Below are positions 1 through 8,923 of a stretch of DNA of 64,000 nucleotides, piece after piece. Position numbers and translations under genes: made by a program. Numbering within the stretch: position 1 is the stretch's first letter; every line of letters starts with the position of its first letter. The DNA lies in assembly GCA_021773075.1 (NCBI GenBank), contig JAJFKT010000030.1:124001-188000 (forward strand). Direction: 5' to 3'. The notes under the pieces were generated by a model. It was given only the letters and a program-made list of their open reading frames with translations. It searched no databases and was not told where the DNA came from. The stretch is from Woeseiaceae bacterium (GTDB lineage: Bacteria > Pseudomonadota > Gammaproteobacteria > Steroidobacterales > Woeseiaceae).

Positions 1-302
1 GCCGGCTCGAGTATTTTCAGGAGCGAATTACGCAGGCCATTCTGCAGTGCCTCTATATCGTGGAGCTCGTTGCGTGCCAGGCTGTGCCTAAGGTCCGAAA
101 TTATTTGTTCGGTCGTGTCGATACCGACATCTGCCATGACCAGCAGCGACTCCAGATCCTCAAGCACGGCCTCATCAATCTTGCCACCGGGAACCAGGTT
201 TGCGAGGTCGTATGTGAGCCAGTTGTCGCCCTTATTGATGCGCGCGCGGAGACGTTTGAGGAAACCTTCTCGCTTCTCGGGCTTTTCTTTTTTTCCAAAC
301 AT
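1..302 (-). CDS. ftsY: Signal recognition particle receptor FtsY, N-terminal part (cut by window edge)
   Basis: Partial gene: about 100 residues from an ATG at 302 read leftward without a stop to the window edge. The protein begins MFGKKEKPEKREGFLKRL, a short basic leader, then a helical segment with LTYDLANLV, LEDLESLLVMADVGID and TEQIISDLR. This matches the N domain (four-helix bundle) of the SRP-receptor GTPase. The GTPase G domain lies outside the window. FtsY docks ribosome-SRP complexes at the inner membrane. It is divergent from rsmD with only 19 bp between the two start codons, the usual ftsY/rsmD arrangement in proteobacteria. Confidence 0.88.
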   Translation of the reverse strand, partial: MFGKKEKPEKREGFLKRLRARINKGDNWLTYDLANLVPGGKIDEAVLEDLESLLVMADVGIDTTEQIISDLRHSLARNELHDIEALQNGLRNSLLKILEP

Positions 303-321
303 CGTTATACGTTCACAGGAT

Positions 322-915
322 ATGGTCAGTCGTAAATCAGCAGACAAGAAAAAGTCCCAATCGGGACAGCTGCGTATTGTAGCGGGAAACTGGCGTAGCC
401 GCCTTTTAGAGATTGCGGAAGTTCCAGGGCTGCGACCGACACCCGAGCGCATTCGAGAAACGCTATTCAACTGGCTGACGCCCGATATCCATGCTGCGAG
501 ATGCCTGGATTTGTGTGCGGGAACGGGCGCGCTTGGGATCGAGGCACTGTCCAGAGGAGCGCGCCGTGCAGTCTTCATTGAAAAATCAGCAATCGCGGCC
601 AAGACATTGCAGAGCAATCTTGAGGCGCTCGATGCGAACAACGCGACTGTGCTGAAGATGGACGCAACGAAGTATCTTGCCGAATCAGAACCGGAGCAAT
701 TCGATATCGTGTTCCTCGACCCACCGTTCGCTGCCGAACTGCACGGCGAATTGTGTAGACTACTGACAGATCGGGATTGGCTGGCCAGGCGCGCGCGAGT
801 CTACGTCGAGATGGGTAAAGGTCAGTCCGAATCCTGTATCCCGGAACAATGGCAGGTGCTAAGAAACAAAACGGCTGGCAATGTTCGCTATTTGCTCGCG
901 ATAACAAACGACTAA
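322..915 (+). CDS. rsmD: 16S rRNA (guanine966-N2)-methyltransferase RsmD
   Basis: 197-residue SAM-dependent methyltransferase that modifies G966 of 16S rRNA in the 30S subunit. The family start LRPTPERIRETLFNWL lies at residues 37-52, the SAM-binding motif CAGTGALG near 65-72, and the catalytic DPPF motif near 133-136. A longer frame reaches back to 70, but its upstream part is the antisense of ftsY, so the ATG at 322 is chosen, preceded by CAGGAT. The length agrees with the family (about 200). coaD follows 15 bp later on the same strand, so the two are probably cotranscribed. Confidence 0.93.
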   Translation: MVSRKSADKKKSQSGQLRIVAGNWRSRLLEIAEVPGLRPTPERIRETLFNWLTPDIHAARCLDLCAGTGALGIEALSRGARRAVFIEKSAIAAKTLQSNLEALDANNATVLKMDATKYLAESEPEQFDIVFLDPPFAAELHGELCRLLTDRDWLARRARVYVEMGKGQSESCIPEQWQVLRNKTAGNVRYLLAITND

Positions 916-930
916 GGAGAGGTCCGCTAA

Positions 931-1419
931 ATGACAGTCTCAGCGATGTACCCGGGTACCTTCGACCCGATCACACTTGGACATGAAGACTTCGTGCGGC
1001 GCGCTGCAAAGCTTTACGACAAAGTCGTTGTCGCTGTTGCAGCGAATACAGGCACAAAAAAGACAATGTTCTCGTTTGAGGAAAGAGTTGATCTTGCGCA
1101 GCAGACGCTGGCGAAGATCGACAATGTTGAGGTTGCCGGATATGAGGGGCTCACGATCGACTTCGCACACGACAATAACCTGGCCGTCATAGTCAGGGGA
1201 CTACGTGCGGTATCCGACTTTGAGTACGAATTTCAACTGGCGAGCATGAATCGGCACCTGACTCAGGACGTCGAAACCGCCTTTCTGACGCCGACGGACA
1301 AATTCACATTCATCTCTTCGACGCTGGTCCGGGAGGTCGCCTCGCTTGGCGGTGATGTCACCGAGTTCGTGTCACCGCATGTAAAAGAGGCTTTGCTCGC
1401 GAAGGTTGGCCGCGACTAA
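931..1419 (+). CDS. coaD: Phosphopantetheine adenylyltransferase CoaD
   Basis: 162 residues, the usual family length. Transfers AMP from ATP to 4'-phosphopantetheine, the penultimate step of coenzyme A synthesis. The nucleotidyltransferase motif PGTFDPITLGH is at residues 8-18, RGLRA at 89-93 and ISSTLVRE at 128-135, all diagnostic of the family. A strong AAGGAGAGG ribosome site precedes the ATG. It sits just after rsmD; its stop codon directly abuts the stop of the convergent mutM (1419/1420), leaving no intergenic terminator. coaBC, an earlier step of the same pathway, lies 2.3 kb away. Confidence 0.96.
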   Translation: MTVSAMYPGTFDPITLGHEDFVRRAAKLYDKVVVAVAANTGTKKTMFSFEERVDLAQQTLAKIDNVEVAGYEGLTIDFAHDNNLAVIVRGLRAVSDFEYEFQLASMNRHLTQDVETAFLTPTDKFTFISSTLVREVASLGGDVTEFVSPHVKEALLAKVGRD

Positions 1420-2232
1420 TCAGGTCTGACAGCGATGGCAGTAGAATGTCGAGCGTTGTCCCTGGACGAATGACCGAATAATCGTGTTGCAATAACGACA
1501 ATGCTCGCCGTCCCGATCGTAGACTTCGAGTTGCTGTGAAAAGTAGCCGGGTTCACCATCGCCGCCATAGAAATCCCTGAGAGTTGTGCCACCAGCCTTG
1601 ATGGCTTTCGCGAGGACATCTTTGATGACATCGGCTAAAACCTCGTAGCGAAGGCGCGACACCCGCCCTGCTGCGCGCTTCGGGTTGATACCGGCCAGAA
1701 AGAGTGACTCGCTCGCATAAATATTGCCAACGCCAACAACAACGTTGGCATTCATAATCAATTGTTTGATGCTGACACGCCGGCCACGCGACCTCTGCCA
1801 CAGATACCCGCCATCAAATTCGTCATGCAATGGTTCCGGGCCAAGTGACTTCAATAATTTGTGTTGCAGCGGGTTCTTGCTCCAGTGCAGGGAGCCGAAG
1901 CGGCGAGGATCACGAAAGCGTAATGTCTTCCCGGATTCGAAATCGATGTCGACGTGATCGTGGATGCCAGCAGGCGTTTCGCTATCAACGATAACGACGC
2001 TACCCGACATGCCAAGATGCAGTATTGCGCTGCCGCTGCCTGTATTGATCAGAAGATACTTGGCGCGTCGGGTGACAGAAGTGACGGTCGCACCCAGAAG
2101 GCTCTGGTCAACGCGCTTTGAGACCGGCCAACGCAGGCTGCGGTTGCGAACGGTTACTCGCACAATAGGGCTGTCGATAATATGCGGTTCTATACCACGC
2201 CGACTGGTTTCAACTTCGGGTAATTCAGGCAT
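1420..2232 (-). CDS. mutM: Formamidopyrimidine-DNA glycosylase MutM (Fpg)
   Basis: 270-residue base-excision repair enzyme that removes 8-oxoguanine and formamidopyrimidines and cleaves the abasic site. The start is set at the MPELPEVE motif, whose Pro2 is the catalytic nucleophile and Glu3 the general acid. The frame is open 11 codons further upstream, but Fpg requires Pro at position 2. The C-terminal zinc finger is intact, with Cys at 245, 248, 265 and 268 and an Arg finger near 260. It is convergent with coaD. A terminator hairpin separates it from the upstream rpmG. Confidence 0.96.
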   Translation of the reverse strand: MPELPEVETSRRGIEPHIIDSPIVRVTVRNRSLRWPVSKRVDQSLLGATVTSVTRRAKYLLINTGSGSAILHLGMSGSVVIVDSETPAGIHDHVDIDFESGKTLRFRDPRRFGSLHWSKNPLQHKLLKSLGPEPLHDEFDGGYLWQRSRGRRVSIKQLIMNANVVVGVGNIYASESLFLAGINPKRAAGRVSRLRYEVLADVIKDVLAKAIKAGGTTLRDFYGGDGEPGYFSQQLEVYDRDGEHCRYCNTIIRSFVQGQRSTFYCHRCQT

Positions 2233-2263
2233 ACGGTATTGTGCCCGATGCTGAAAAATAGGC

Positions 2264-2290
2264 AAAAAAAGACCCGGAAATACCGGGTCT
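2264..2290 (-). terminator. Rho-independent terminator of rpmB-rpmG
   Basis: On the minus strand an 8-bp stem GACCCGGT/CCGGGTC with a short ATTT-type loop is followed at once by seven T residues. It lies 50 bp past the rpmG stop and before the mutM start, so it should end the ribosomal-protein transcript. Confidence 0.85.
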
Positions 2291-2339
2291 TTCGTAGCTT
2301 CGTTGACCGACCTCCGGGGGAGGAAAGTCGATGATTGAG

Positions 2340-2495
2340 CTATTTAATCTTGGCTTCTTTATACAGCACGTGTTTGCGTATGGTCGGATCGTACTTTTTT
2401 GTCTCCATCTTTTCAGGATGCAGGCGCTTGTTCTTGGTCACTGTGTAGTAATGGCCGGATCCGGCGCTAGAGACGAGTTTGATTTTGTCACGCAT
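2340..2495 (-). CDS. rpmG: 50S ribosomal protein L33
   Basis: 51-residue protein beginning [18 protein letters not shown] and ending [11 protein letters not shown], the classic L33 sequence and length, with the conserved YYTVTKNKR and [14 protein letters not shown] segments. This is the cysteine-free form, which lacks the CxxC zinc pairs found in some L33 paralogues. An overlapping plus-strand frame is a shadow. It lies 18 bp after rpmB in the conserved rpmB-rpmG pair; both are driven by the promoter at 2808-2836 and ended by the hairpin at 2264. Confidence 0.95.
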   Translation of the reverse strand: MRDKIKLVSSAGSGHYYTVTKNKRLHPEKMETKKYDPTIRKHVLYKEAKIK

Positions 2496-2513
2496 AGTTC
2501 AATCCTCCGGCGA

Positions 2514-2750
2514 TTAAACGCGCTGGCCGTCGGCTCGGAGGTCGGCAACGACCTTCTCAATACCGTGCTTGTCAATGATTCTGAGGCCCTTATGCGAGAT
2601 GCGCAGGCGAACGAAACGCTTCTCTGTTTCGAGCCAAAAGCGCTTGTTCTGCAGGTTTGGCAGAAAGCGGCGACGAGTTTTATTGTGTGCGTGAGAAACA
2701 TTATTGCCTGATTGCGGCCGTTTCCCCGTCACTTGGCATACCTTGGACAT
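2514..2750 (-). CDS. rpmB: 50S ribosomal protein L28
   Basis: 78 residues starting [21 protein letters not shown], followed by [16 protein letters not shown], the L28 signature. The length matches the bacterial family exactly. It is a structural protein of the large ribosomal subunit. First gene of the two-gene rpmB-rpmG unit, 57 bp downstream of a good sigma-70 promoter. Confidence 0.97.
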   Translation of the reverse strand: MSKVCQVTGKRPQSGNNVSHAHNKTRRRFLPNLQNKRFWLETEKRFVRLRISHKGLRIIDKHGIEKVVADLRADGQRV

Positions 2751-2807
2751 GGGTAAGTCTCTGATTTTTCTAAAAGTTGCCCACGAGTGGTAGGCAGAGA
2801 GCGAGAC

Positions 2808-2836
2808 TTTATACCAGTGTCACCGTTGCAATACAA
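2808..2836 (-). promoter_or_regulatory. Sigma-70 promoter of rpmB-rpmG
   Basis: On the minus strand a -35 box TTGTAT (2836-2831) and a -10 box TATAAA (2813-2808) are separated by exactly 17 bp. Transcription would start near 2801, giving a leader of about 50 nt before the L28 ATG at 2750. Strong housekeeping spacing fits a ribosomal-protein unit. Confidence 0.75.
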
Positions 2837-2865
2837 GCGCTCGTGCAGCCCTTTTGTTACCGCAT

Positions 2866-3501
2866 TTAGAGCAGTCCGCGGCTGGCCAGAGACGTTGCTG
2901 CGCCTGATCCGACGATCAAATGATCAAGAAGCCTAATATCGACCAAATCGAGGGCGGATTTGAGCCGTTTCGTAATGCGCTCATCCGCCTGACTGGGTTC
3001 GGCGACGCCCGATGGATGATTATGAGCGAGTATGACGGCCGCGGCGTTTACCCCGAGCGCTTCTTTAACGACCTCGCGCGGATACACCGACGTGCCATCT
3101 ATAGTGCCTCGGAATAGTTCGTCGAAGCGCAGAACCCGATGCCGGTTGTCGAGATACAGACAACAAAACAACTCGTGGTCCAGGTGCTGCATGCGCGCTT
3201 TCAGGAATGACTCCGTGTCGGCGGGGCTACGAATCACCTCGCCGCAAGGCAACGAGTCCTCGAAATAGCGGCGCGCGAGTTTCGGCAGTGCCCGCAACAG
3301 GCTCAGTCGGCCCTTGCCGATCCCGCTGCAGGCGAGGAGCTCCGCATCAGTGGCATGCAATAGCGCACGCAAGCTGCCGAAACGATGCATCAGGCGAGCG
3401 GCTACGTTGCGACGCGGGCACTGGTCGCCGCTCACGGTGATGATCGCGGCTAACAGCTCGATGTCGGACCTCTGGTTTTTCGATTCATTGCTCACCGTCA
3501 A
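2866..3501 (-). CDS. radC: RadC-family JAB/MPN protein, N-terminally short
   Basis: 211 residues. A helix-hairpin-helix segment (SGIGKGRLSLLRALPKLARR, about 59-78) is followed by an MPN/JAMM domain with the metal site H160-N-H162-P-S-G and D173. RadC proteins share this fold; despite the name, their role in repair is unsettled. The usual N-terminal PREKLL motif is absent, and only 13 residues precede SDIELLA. An in-frame stop 12 codons upstream rules out an extension. The start is TTG at 3501 or GTG at 3495, neither with a convincing ribosome site. Divergent from coaBC, as is common in Proteobacteria. Confidence 0.88.
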   Translation of the reverse strand: MTVSNESKNQRSDIELLAAIITVSGDQCPRRNVAARLMHRFGSLRALLHATDAELLACSGIGKGRLSLLRALPKLARRYFEDSLPCGEVIRSPADTESFLKARMQHLDHELFCCLYLDNRHRVLRFDELFRGTIDGTSVYPREVVKEALGVNAAAVILAHNHPSGVAEPSQADERITKRLKSALDLVDIRLLDHLIVGSGAATSLASRGLL

Positions 3502-3695
3502 AGTGTGATGTCGCAGCCCTTGTTCCTACAAGCGGTCAATCTGGCTCGGAGTTCCTGTTTCTCCGAGACGCCTGTTGCTGCATGCCTGAAAATGCCGCTC
3601 ATATGGCCGAAAGTAGCAATACTTACAACAAATTATTCTGGCGGGATGCGTCGATTCGCTGGAACTTGCCGGCGGCTACGGGCTAAGCTTCGCCG

Positions 3696-4931
3696 ATGAA
3701 CATTGTCCTCGGAATTACGGGCGGAATCGCTGCTTACAAATCACCTGACCTTGTAAGGCGGCTGCGGGAGCGCGGCGCAGAGGTGCAAATTGTTATGACG
3801 GCTTCGGCCGAAGAGTTTGTCACTGGAACTGCGCTGCAGGCCGTTTCCGGGCGGCCGATACGCTCCAATCTATGGGACAAGGAAGCTGAGGCAGCGATGA
3901 GCCATATCGAACTCGCTCGATGGGCGGACATAGTACTAATCGCGCCATCGACCGCTGAGGTAATGGCGCGGATCGTCAGTGGCGGCGCACCGGACCTCCT
4001 GACAACCATCTGCCTGGCTACCGAAGCGCCGATCGCGCTGGCTCCCGCAATGAACCACATCATGTGGAGCAATCCTGCAACGCAGGCCAATCGGGAAGTA
4101 CTGGAAGAGCGAGGTATTCACATTATCGGTCCCGGAATTGGCTCGCAGGCCTGTGGCGAAACCGGCCCCGGTAGGATGCTCGACCCGGATGCAATTGCAG
4201 CGACGGTGTTCAATCTTACGGGCGGCAAGGGGCAAGGTCTGCTTGAAGGTCGAAAGCTTGTTGTGACGGCTGGTCCGACTCGCGAGGCGATCGACCCGGT
4301 GCGCTACATAACGAATCGCAGTTCGGGAAAAATGGGTTACGCAATTGCCAGCGCGGCCGCTGCTCAGGGTGCGGATGTCATTCTCGTCAGTGGCCCAGTC
4401 AATTTGCCGGAACCACCCGGCTTGCGGGTTGTGAATGTCGAATCTGCAGAACAGATGTATGCGGCCACACATGAGGCGATTATTGATGCTGATATTTTTG
4501 TGTCCGCCGCCGCCGTGGCGGACTATCGCCCTGAGAATGCAGCGCTGCAGAAAATTAAGAAAAACGAGGAATCGATGAGTCTGGTGTTGGTACGTTGCCC
4601 GGATATTCTTGCATCTGTCGCTGCGCTCGATTCTGCACCGTTTACGGTCGGCTTCGCGGCGGAGACGGAAAACGTGGCGGAATATGCGCGCGGCAAGCTG
4701 GAGAAGAAAAACCTCGACATGATAGTTGCGAATCGCGTGGGCCCGGACTGCGGTTTCGACCGCGACGACAATTCCGCTACGGTCTTGTGGAGCGATGGCG
4801 AGCAAAATTTCCCAGTCTCGTCGAAGGCCCGGTTGGCACGTGATTTGATTGAGCTTGCTACCCAACGCTTTCTTGCTGCGCGCGGCACCGATACACAGCC
4901 AAGGCTATCAATCATTTCGACCAAAGACTGA
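3696..4931 (+). CDS. coaBC: Bifunctional phosphopantothenoylcysteine decarboxylase / phosphopantothenate-cysteine ligase
   Basis: 411 residues. The N-terminal CoaC flavoprotein domain (about 1-180) shows [11 protein letters not shown] at 7-17, the active-site His70 in [10 protein letters not shown], the PAMNHIMW substrate clamp near 117-124 and the Cys-bearing [10 protein letters not shown] loop near 151. The C-terminal CoaB domain (about 188-400) ligates cysteine to phosphopantothenate, with [11 protein letters not shown] and [12 protein letters not shown]. These are two consecutive steps of CoA synthesis. The dut start lies 14 bp beyond its stop, so the two probably form one operon, as in many gammaproteobacteria. 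Confidence 0.96.
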   Translation: MNIVLGITGGIAAYKSPDLVRRLRERGAEVQIVMTASAEEFVTGTALQAVSGRPIRSNLWDKEAEAAMSHIELARWADIVLIAPSTAEVMARIVSGGAPDLLTTICLATEAPIALAPAMNHIMWSNPATQANREVLEERGIHIIGPGIGSQACGETGPGRMLDPDAIAATVFNLTGGKGQGLLEGRKLVVTAGPTREAIDPVRYITNRSSGKMGYAIASAAAAQGADVILVSGPVNLPEPPGLRVVNVESAEQMYAATHEAIIDADIFVSAAAVADYRPENAALQKIKKNEESMSLVLVRCPDILASVAALDSAPFTVGFAAETENVAEYARGKLEKKNLDMIVANRVGPDCGFDRDDNSATVLWSDGEQNFPVSSKARLARDLIELATQRFLAARGTDTQPRLSIISTKD

Positions 4932-4944
4932 AGGCACATTCCCC

Positions 4945-5400
4945 TTGCGATCCATAGAACTAAAAATACTTGACCCACGGGTCGGAGATTCTATTCCTTT
5001 ACCGCATTACGCGACGGAGGGTTCAGCGGGCATGGACATGCGCGCCTGCATCGATGAACCGCTACGGGTAGCGCCGGGCGAAACAGTGCTGGTACCGACT
5101 GGTCTGGCCATCCATGTTGCCGATGCGTCGCTTGCGGCAGTGTTATTGCCGCGCTCGGGGCTTGGCCACAAACACGGACTGGTGCTCGGAAACCTCACGG
5201 GTCTTATCGATTCTGATTATCAGGGTCAGGTGTATATATCTTGCTGGAATCGCAGCGCGACGAGCTATGAAGTTCAGCCAGCTGAGCGAATCGCCCAAAT
5301 GGTTTTTGTGCCCGTGGCACAGGTGGAGTTGCAGGTCGTTGAAGAGTTTAATGCCAGCGAAAGAGGTGCCGGCGGCTTCGGTCATTCAGGTAAGGACTGA
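4945..5400 (+). CDS. dut: Deoxyuridine 5'-triphosphate nucleotidohydrolase (dUTPase)
   Basis: 151 residues, matching the trimeric dUTPase family. It hydrolyses dUTP to dUMP, keeping uracil out of DNA and feeding dTMP synthesis. All five motifs are visible: [35 protein letters not shown] and the C-terminal GAGGFGHSG. The open frame extends back to 4849 inside coaBC, but family alignment ([13 protein letters not shown]) places the start at a TTG at 4945, preceded by GAAGG. Convergent with the DUF4124 gene, 2 bp apart. Confidence 0.95.
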   Translation: MRSIELKILDPRVGDSIPLPHYATEGSAGMDMRACIDEPLRVAPGETVLVPTGLAIHVADASLAAVLLPRSGLGHKHGLVLGNLTGLIDSDYQGQVYISCWNRSATSYEVQPAERIAQMVFVPVAQVELQVVEEFNASERGAGGFGHSGKD

Positions 5401-5402
5401 GC

Positions 5403-6026
5403 TTACTCGGTATCGATGCCCTTCAATCGCTTGAAGCGAGTGATATCACCGGCGAATCGGGCGTTGATTTCTGCCTCGTCCGCCCGAAACTTCCTAAGAT
5501 TCGCCTCGTGGCGCTCGATCGTGTCTTTGGTCGATCTGAGATCTTCTGCCAGGTTTTTCGGGATCATCGGCGCGTCAGAATTTTCACTGTAGGGTTTGAA
5601 ATTTGACGCGTCCTGGCGAATGATTTCGAGTCGGCGACTAAGATTGTTGAGATACAGTTCAGTTACTTTTGATTGAGCCTGGAATAGCTCGATGCGTCGG
5701 TCGCGGTGCATGAGAATTTCTTCAACCGACAGATAAGTCGCGAGCAAAGCCTGATCGGCACGCCGCTGCTTTTCCTTTGCGACGAGTCGTTCATTTTCCA
5801 GTTTCTCGGCGGCGAGTTGTTCTTCGGTCTTCTTGCCTGCGAGGTTTTCTATAGTGACGCCGCGCTCATTCAGGACATCTTTGGGAAGCTCGGCATACTC
5901 AGCGGGAACGCTATCGCCATAATGCACCGTACCGTCACTGTCGACCCATCGATAGACCCGGGTCTCTTGTGCGGCCGCAAAAGAGGCTGAAACCAGCAGC
6001 GCGCTGAGTATGATTAGTTTCCGCAT
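5403..6026 (-). CDS. Secreted DUF4124-domain protein with coiled coil
   Basis: 207 residues. Signal peptide MRKLIILSALLVSASFAAAQ, then a short DUF4124 segment (VYRWVDSDGTVHYGDSVP, about 24-41), then a long charged helical region (65-200) rich in Glu, Lys and Arg and likely coiled coil. DUF4124 proteins are periplasmic or envelope proteins of unknown function, abundant in gammaproteobacteria. A second DUF4124 protein occurs at 25613. It stands alone between convergent dut and pyrE, with no operon partner to hint at a role. Confidence 0.82.
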   Translation of the reverse strand: MRKLIILSALLVSASFAAAQETRVYRWVDSDGTVHYGDSVPAEYAELPKDVLNERGVTIENLAGKKTEEQLAAEKLENERLVAKEKQRRADQALLATYLSVEEILMHRDRRIELFQAQSKVTELYLNNLSRRLEIIRQDASNFKPYSENSDAPMIPKNLAEDLRSTKDTIERHEANLRKFRADEAEINARFAGDITRFKRLKGIDTE

Positions 6027-6140
6027 AGGATCGAATATGCCATCGAATTGTGGGGTCTGCCCGGGACTGGTTCTCGTTATTGCAGCTTAATCACACGCGG
6101 AAGCCTTGTAAACACTGACTCACGGCGAATAATCAACTAC

Positions 6141-6788
6141 TTAAGAGATTACACCGTATTGCTTGCGATAGCTCAGTACGGGCTCCAGAAACTCCTCGTA
6201 CTCGCTTGATTCTTCAAGTATGTCGATCAAGTCGTCCAGCTGGACAATACTCACAACCGGGATATCCAGAGACTGCTTCAATTCTTGTACGGCAGAATAC
6301 GGGCCCTGCCCGCGCTCTTGCCTATCCAGTGATATTACCAGTCCGGTGACGTCGGCACCTGCTGCCGAAATGATCTGATAGGCCTCGCGGACCGCCGTTC
6401 CGGCCGTAATAACATCATCAACAATGAGTACGCCGCCTGACAGTTGAGAGCCAACAATACTTCCGCCTTCGCCGTGCGCTTTCGCTTCTTTGCGGTTGAA
6501 GCAATAGGGCACGTCGATATCGTGCTGTTCAGCGAGCGACGCAGCGGCGAGAGCTGCCAACGGAATACCCTTATAGGCGGGTCCGAAAAGCATATCGAAT
6601 CGAACATCGGATTCCGCAATTGCAGCGGCATAGAACCGGCCGAGCTTTGCGGCGGCGTAGCCTGTGTTGAAAAGCCCTGCATTCAAAAAATACGGGCTGA
6701 CACGACCGGATTTGAGCGTGAATTCACCAAACCTGAGAACGCCCAGCTCCAGTGCCAGCTCGATAAACTCTCTCTTATATGCGCGCAT
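6141..6788 (-). CDS. pyrE: Orotate phosphoribosyltransferase PyrE
   Basis: 215 residues. Converts orotate and PRPP to OMP in pyrimidine synthesis. Visible features are the start region [19 protein letters not shown], the [10 protein letters not shown] loop, and the type-I PRTase PRPP motif [14 protein letters not shown] near residues 119-132. Length and motifs match the enterobacterial type. Divergent from the exonuclease III gene with 94 bp between starts; pyrE is also near dut and coaBC in other gammaproteobacteria. Confidence 0.96.
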   Translation of the reverse strand: MRAYKREFIELALELGVLRFGEFTLKSGRVSPYFLNAGLFNTGYAAAKLGRFYAAAIAESDVRFDMLFGPAYKGIPLAALAAASLAEQHDIDVPYCFNRKEAKAHGEGGSIVGSQLSGGVLIVDDVITAGTAVREAYQIISAAGADVTGLVISLDRQERGQGPYSAVQELKQSLDIPVVSIVQLDDLIDILEESSEYEEFLEPVLSYRKQYGVIS

Positions 6789-6882
6789 CTTTTCTCTACT
6801 CTGGTTGGTCTCGCCTGTCGCTTCTGTATGATAACCGCGCCCGGTTCATTTTCGGACCGGAGTATGACACAGGAGTGGGAAT

Positions 6883-7665
6883 TTGTTTCGCGTCATAAGC
6901 CTTAATGCCAACGGCATTCGAGCGGCAGCAAGAAAGGGTTTTTTCGATTGGATGGCGAAGCAAAAGGCCGACGTCGTATGTATTCAGGAAACCAAAGCGC
7001 AGGTACATCAACTTACCGACGATGTTTTTTCTCCGAGCGGTTACCACTGCTATTACGAAGATGCTGAGAAAAAAGGTTACAGCGGTACTGCTATTTATAC
7101 GCGTCACAAACCGAAGAAAGTCATTCGCGGTTACGGAGACGCCGAATTCGACAACGAGGGCCGCTATCTTGAAGTACAACTTGGCGGTATCAATGTGGTG
7201 TCTTTGTACCTGCCGTCCGGGTCTTCAGGCGATGTCCGCCAGGAAGCCAAGTATCGCTGCCTGGATTCCTTCGGTGAGCATCTCAAGAAGTTGCGTCGTC
7301 GGCGCTCAGAGTATGTGGTTTGTGGCGACTGGAATATCGTGCACAAAGAAGAAGACATCAAAAACTGGAAGCAAAACCAGAAGAACTCCGGCTGTTTGCC
7401 GGAAGAACGGGCGTGGCTCGATAAGGTATTTGGTGAATTCGGATTCACGGATGCATTTCGCACGCTGCCGCAGGAAGAAGACCTGTACACATGGTGGTCG
7501 AATCGAGGTCGTTCCTGGGATAACAACGTTGGGTGGCGACTCGATTATCATGCCGTAACCCCAGGGCTGAGTGACAAGGCTAAAAGCTCAGCGATCTACC
7601 GCGATGAGCGGTTTTCTGACCATGCACCGATCACGATGGATTTCGACTGGAAACATGGTAAATAG
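6883..7665 (+). CDS. xth: Exodeoxyribonuclease III / AP endonuclease
   Basis: 260 residues of the EEP (endonuclease/exonuclease/phosphatase) fold. Catalytic signatures are SLNANGIR at 5-12, the metal-binding Glu in QETKAQ near 35, VCGDWNIVH near 146-154, WRLDYH, and the C-terminal SDHAPITMDF. It cuts at abasic sites and has 3'-5' exonuclease activity, complementing MutM in base-excision repair. The start is TTG at 6883, preceded by AGGAG at a suitable distance. The AmpG-like gene begins 11 bp before its stop, implying translational coupling. Confidence 0.93.
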   Translation: MFRVISLNANGIRAAARKGFFDWMAKQKADVVCIQETKAQVHQLTDDVFSPSGYHCYYEDAEKKGYSGTAIYTRHKPKKVIRGYGDAEFDNEGRYLEVQLGGINVVSLYLPSGSSGDVRQEAKYRCLDSFGEHLKKLRRRRSEYVVCGDWNIVHKEEDIKNWKQNQKNSGCLPEERAWLDKVFGEFGFTDAFRTLPQEEDLYTWWSNRGRSWDNNVGWRLDYHAVTPGLSDKAKSSAIYRDERFSDHAPITMDFDWKHGK

Positions 7666-8923
7666 CGTCGTTCGAGATCGATCACGAAAGGAGAGCTTCA
7701 AAGAGGCAATCCTGAATCGACGCATGTTGATCTGTGTATTCACGGGATTCACTTCCGGGATGCCGCTGTTTCTCCTTTTTCAGCTTATCCCGGGGTGGCT
7801 CGCGGTGGAGGGCGTTGGGCTCAAAGAGATTGGATTCTTTGCACTTGTCCAATTTCCCTATACCTGGAAATTTCTGTGGTCGCCGATCATAGACCGGTTC
7901 ACTTTGCCTTTCTTGGGCCACCGTCGAGGCTGGATGCTTGTTACGCAGCTCGTATTATTGGTTTCAATCGGGTCGATCGGCTTCTTTGAACCTGAAGTCT
8001 CACTTTGGAGTATTGCCTATATCTCCGTGGCCATTGCTTTCTTCAGCGCCAGTCAGGACATCGTGCTGGACGCCTACCGGCGAGAGTTACTGCCGGACGT
8101 CGAACTTGGTTTGGGCAACTCAATCCACGTGCAAACCTATCGTCTGTCGGGACTGATTCCTGGCGGACTCGGGTTCATTCTTGCTGACCACCTGGCCTGG
8201 CATATGGTCTTCGGCGTCGTGGCATTGTTCATGTTGGTTGGCGTAGTAACGACACTGGCAATTGATGAAGCGATCGCTGAACCGACGCCCCCGAAAACGC
8301 TGAAAGACTCCGTTGTCGAACCGTTCCGGGACTTCATCGCTCGAATTGGCTTTAGGCCCGCGTTGCTTGTGCTCGCTTTCCTCTTTCTCTATAAGCTCGG
8401 CGACAACTTGGCGACGGCATTGCAGACGCCGTTTTTTGTTGCTCTTGGCTTTACAATGACGCAAATCGGAGCGATCTCAAAGACGGCGGGAATCATCGCG
8501 TTCTTGAGCGGTAGCATGGCCGGTGGTCTGATAATGGTAAAGCTATCGATTAATCGTGCGCTATGGCTGTTTGGTGTCGTTCAGATCATCAGCATTTTCG
8601 GCTTCGCGGTGTTAGCGGAAGTTGGCCCGGATCCCTTCATGCTCGGTGCCGCTGTGTTCTTCGAGTATCTCGGTGTTGGTCTTGGTGCTGCGGCTCTAAT
8701 CGCATTCATGGCGCGCACGACTAATCCGGCATTCGCTGCAACACAATTGGCCCTATTTACAGCGTTGGCTGCGGTTCCCAGAGTACTTGCCAGCTCTGTG
8801 ACGGGAGTTATCGTTGAGTACACGGGGTGGACGAATTTCTTTTTTCTGTGCGTAGCATGTGCGGTCCCTGGCATGTTGCTGCTTTTCAAAGTCGCGCCGT
8901 GGAATGAGAAACTCACCGAGTGA
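7655..8923 (+). CDS. MFS permease, AmpG (muropeptide transporter) type
   Basis: 422 residues and about 12 hydrophobic segments. The N-terminal run FTGFTSGMPLFLLFQLIPGWL followed by FPYTWKFLWSPIIDR, and the SASQDIVLDAYRRELL motif of the fourth helix region, are typical of AmpG, which imports anhydro-muropeptides for cell-wall recycling. The frame stays open to 7571 inside xth, but the ATG at 7655 gives the family N terminus and a short 11-bp overlap. The substrate is inferred only. Other recycling genes are not adjacent. The next gene overlaps by 4 bp. Confidence 0.82.
   Translation: MVNSVVRDRSRKESFKEAILNRRMLICVFTGFTSGMPLFLLFQLIPGWLAVEGVGLKEIGFFALVQFPYTWKFLWSPIIDRFTLPFLGHRRGWMLVTQLVLLVSIGSIGFFEPEVSLWSIAYISVAIAFFSASQDIVLDAYRRELLPDVELGLGNSIHVQTYRLSGLIPGGLGFILADHLAWHMVFGVVALFMLVGVVTTLAIDEAIAEPTPPKTLKDSVVEPFRDFIARIGFRPALLVLAFLFLYKLGDNLATALQTPFFVALGFTMTQIGAISKTAGIIAFLSGSMAGGLIMVKLSINRALWLFGVVQIISIFGFAVLAEVGPDPFMLGAAVFFEYLGVGLGAAALIAFMARTTNPAFAATQLALFTALAAVPRVLASSVTGVIVEYTGWTNFFFLCVACAVPGMLLLFKVAPWNEKLTE

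Noticed and set aside
2331..2711. 126-codon plus-strand frame over rpmB/rpmG
   Set aside because: It is antisense to two unmistakable ribosomal-protein genes.
3505..3699. 64-codon open frame in the radC-coaBC spacer
   Set aside because: No ribosome site, no recognisable family, irregular composition (Arg-rich end), and it runs into the start of coaBC. More likely chance reading of a regulatory spacer.
3936..4865. 309-codon minus-strand frame
   Set aside because: Entirely antisense to coaBC; the sequence is Arg/His/Cys-rich without domain signals, typical of shadows in GC-rich genes.
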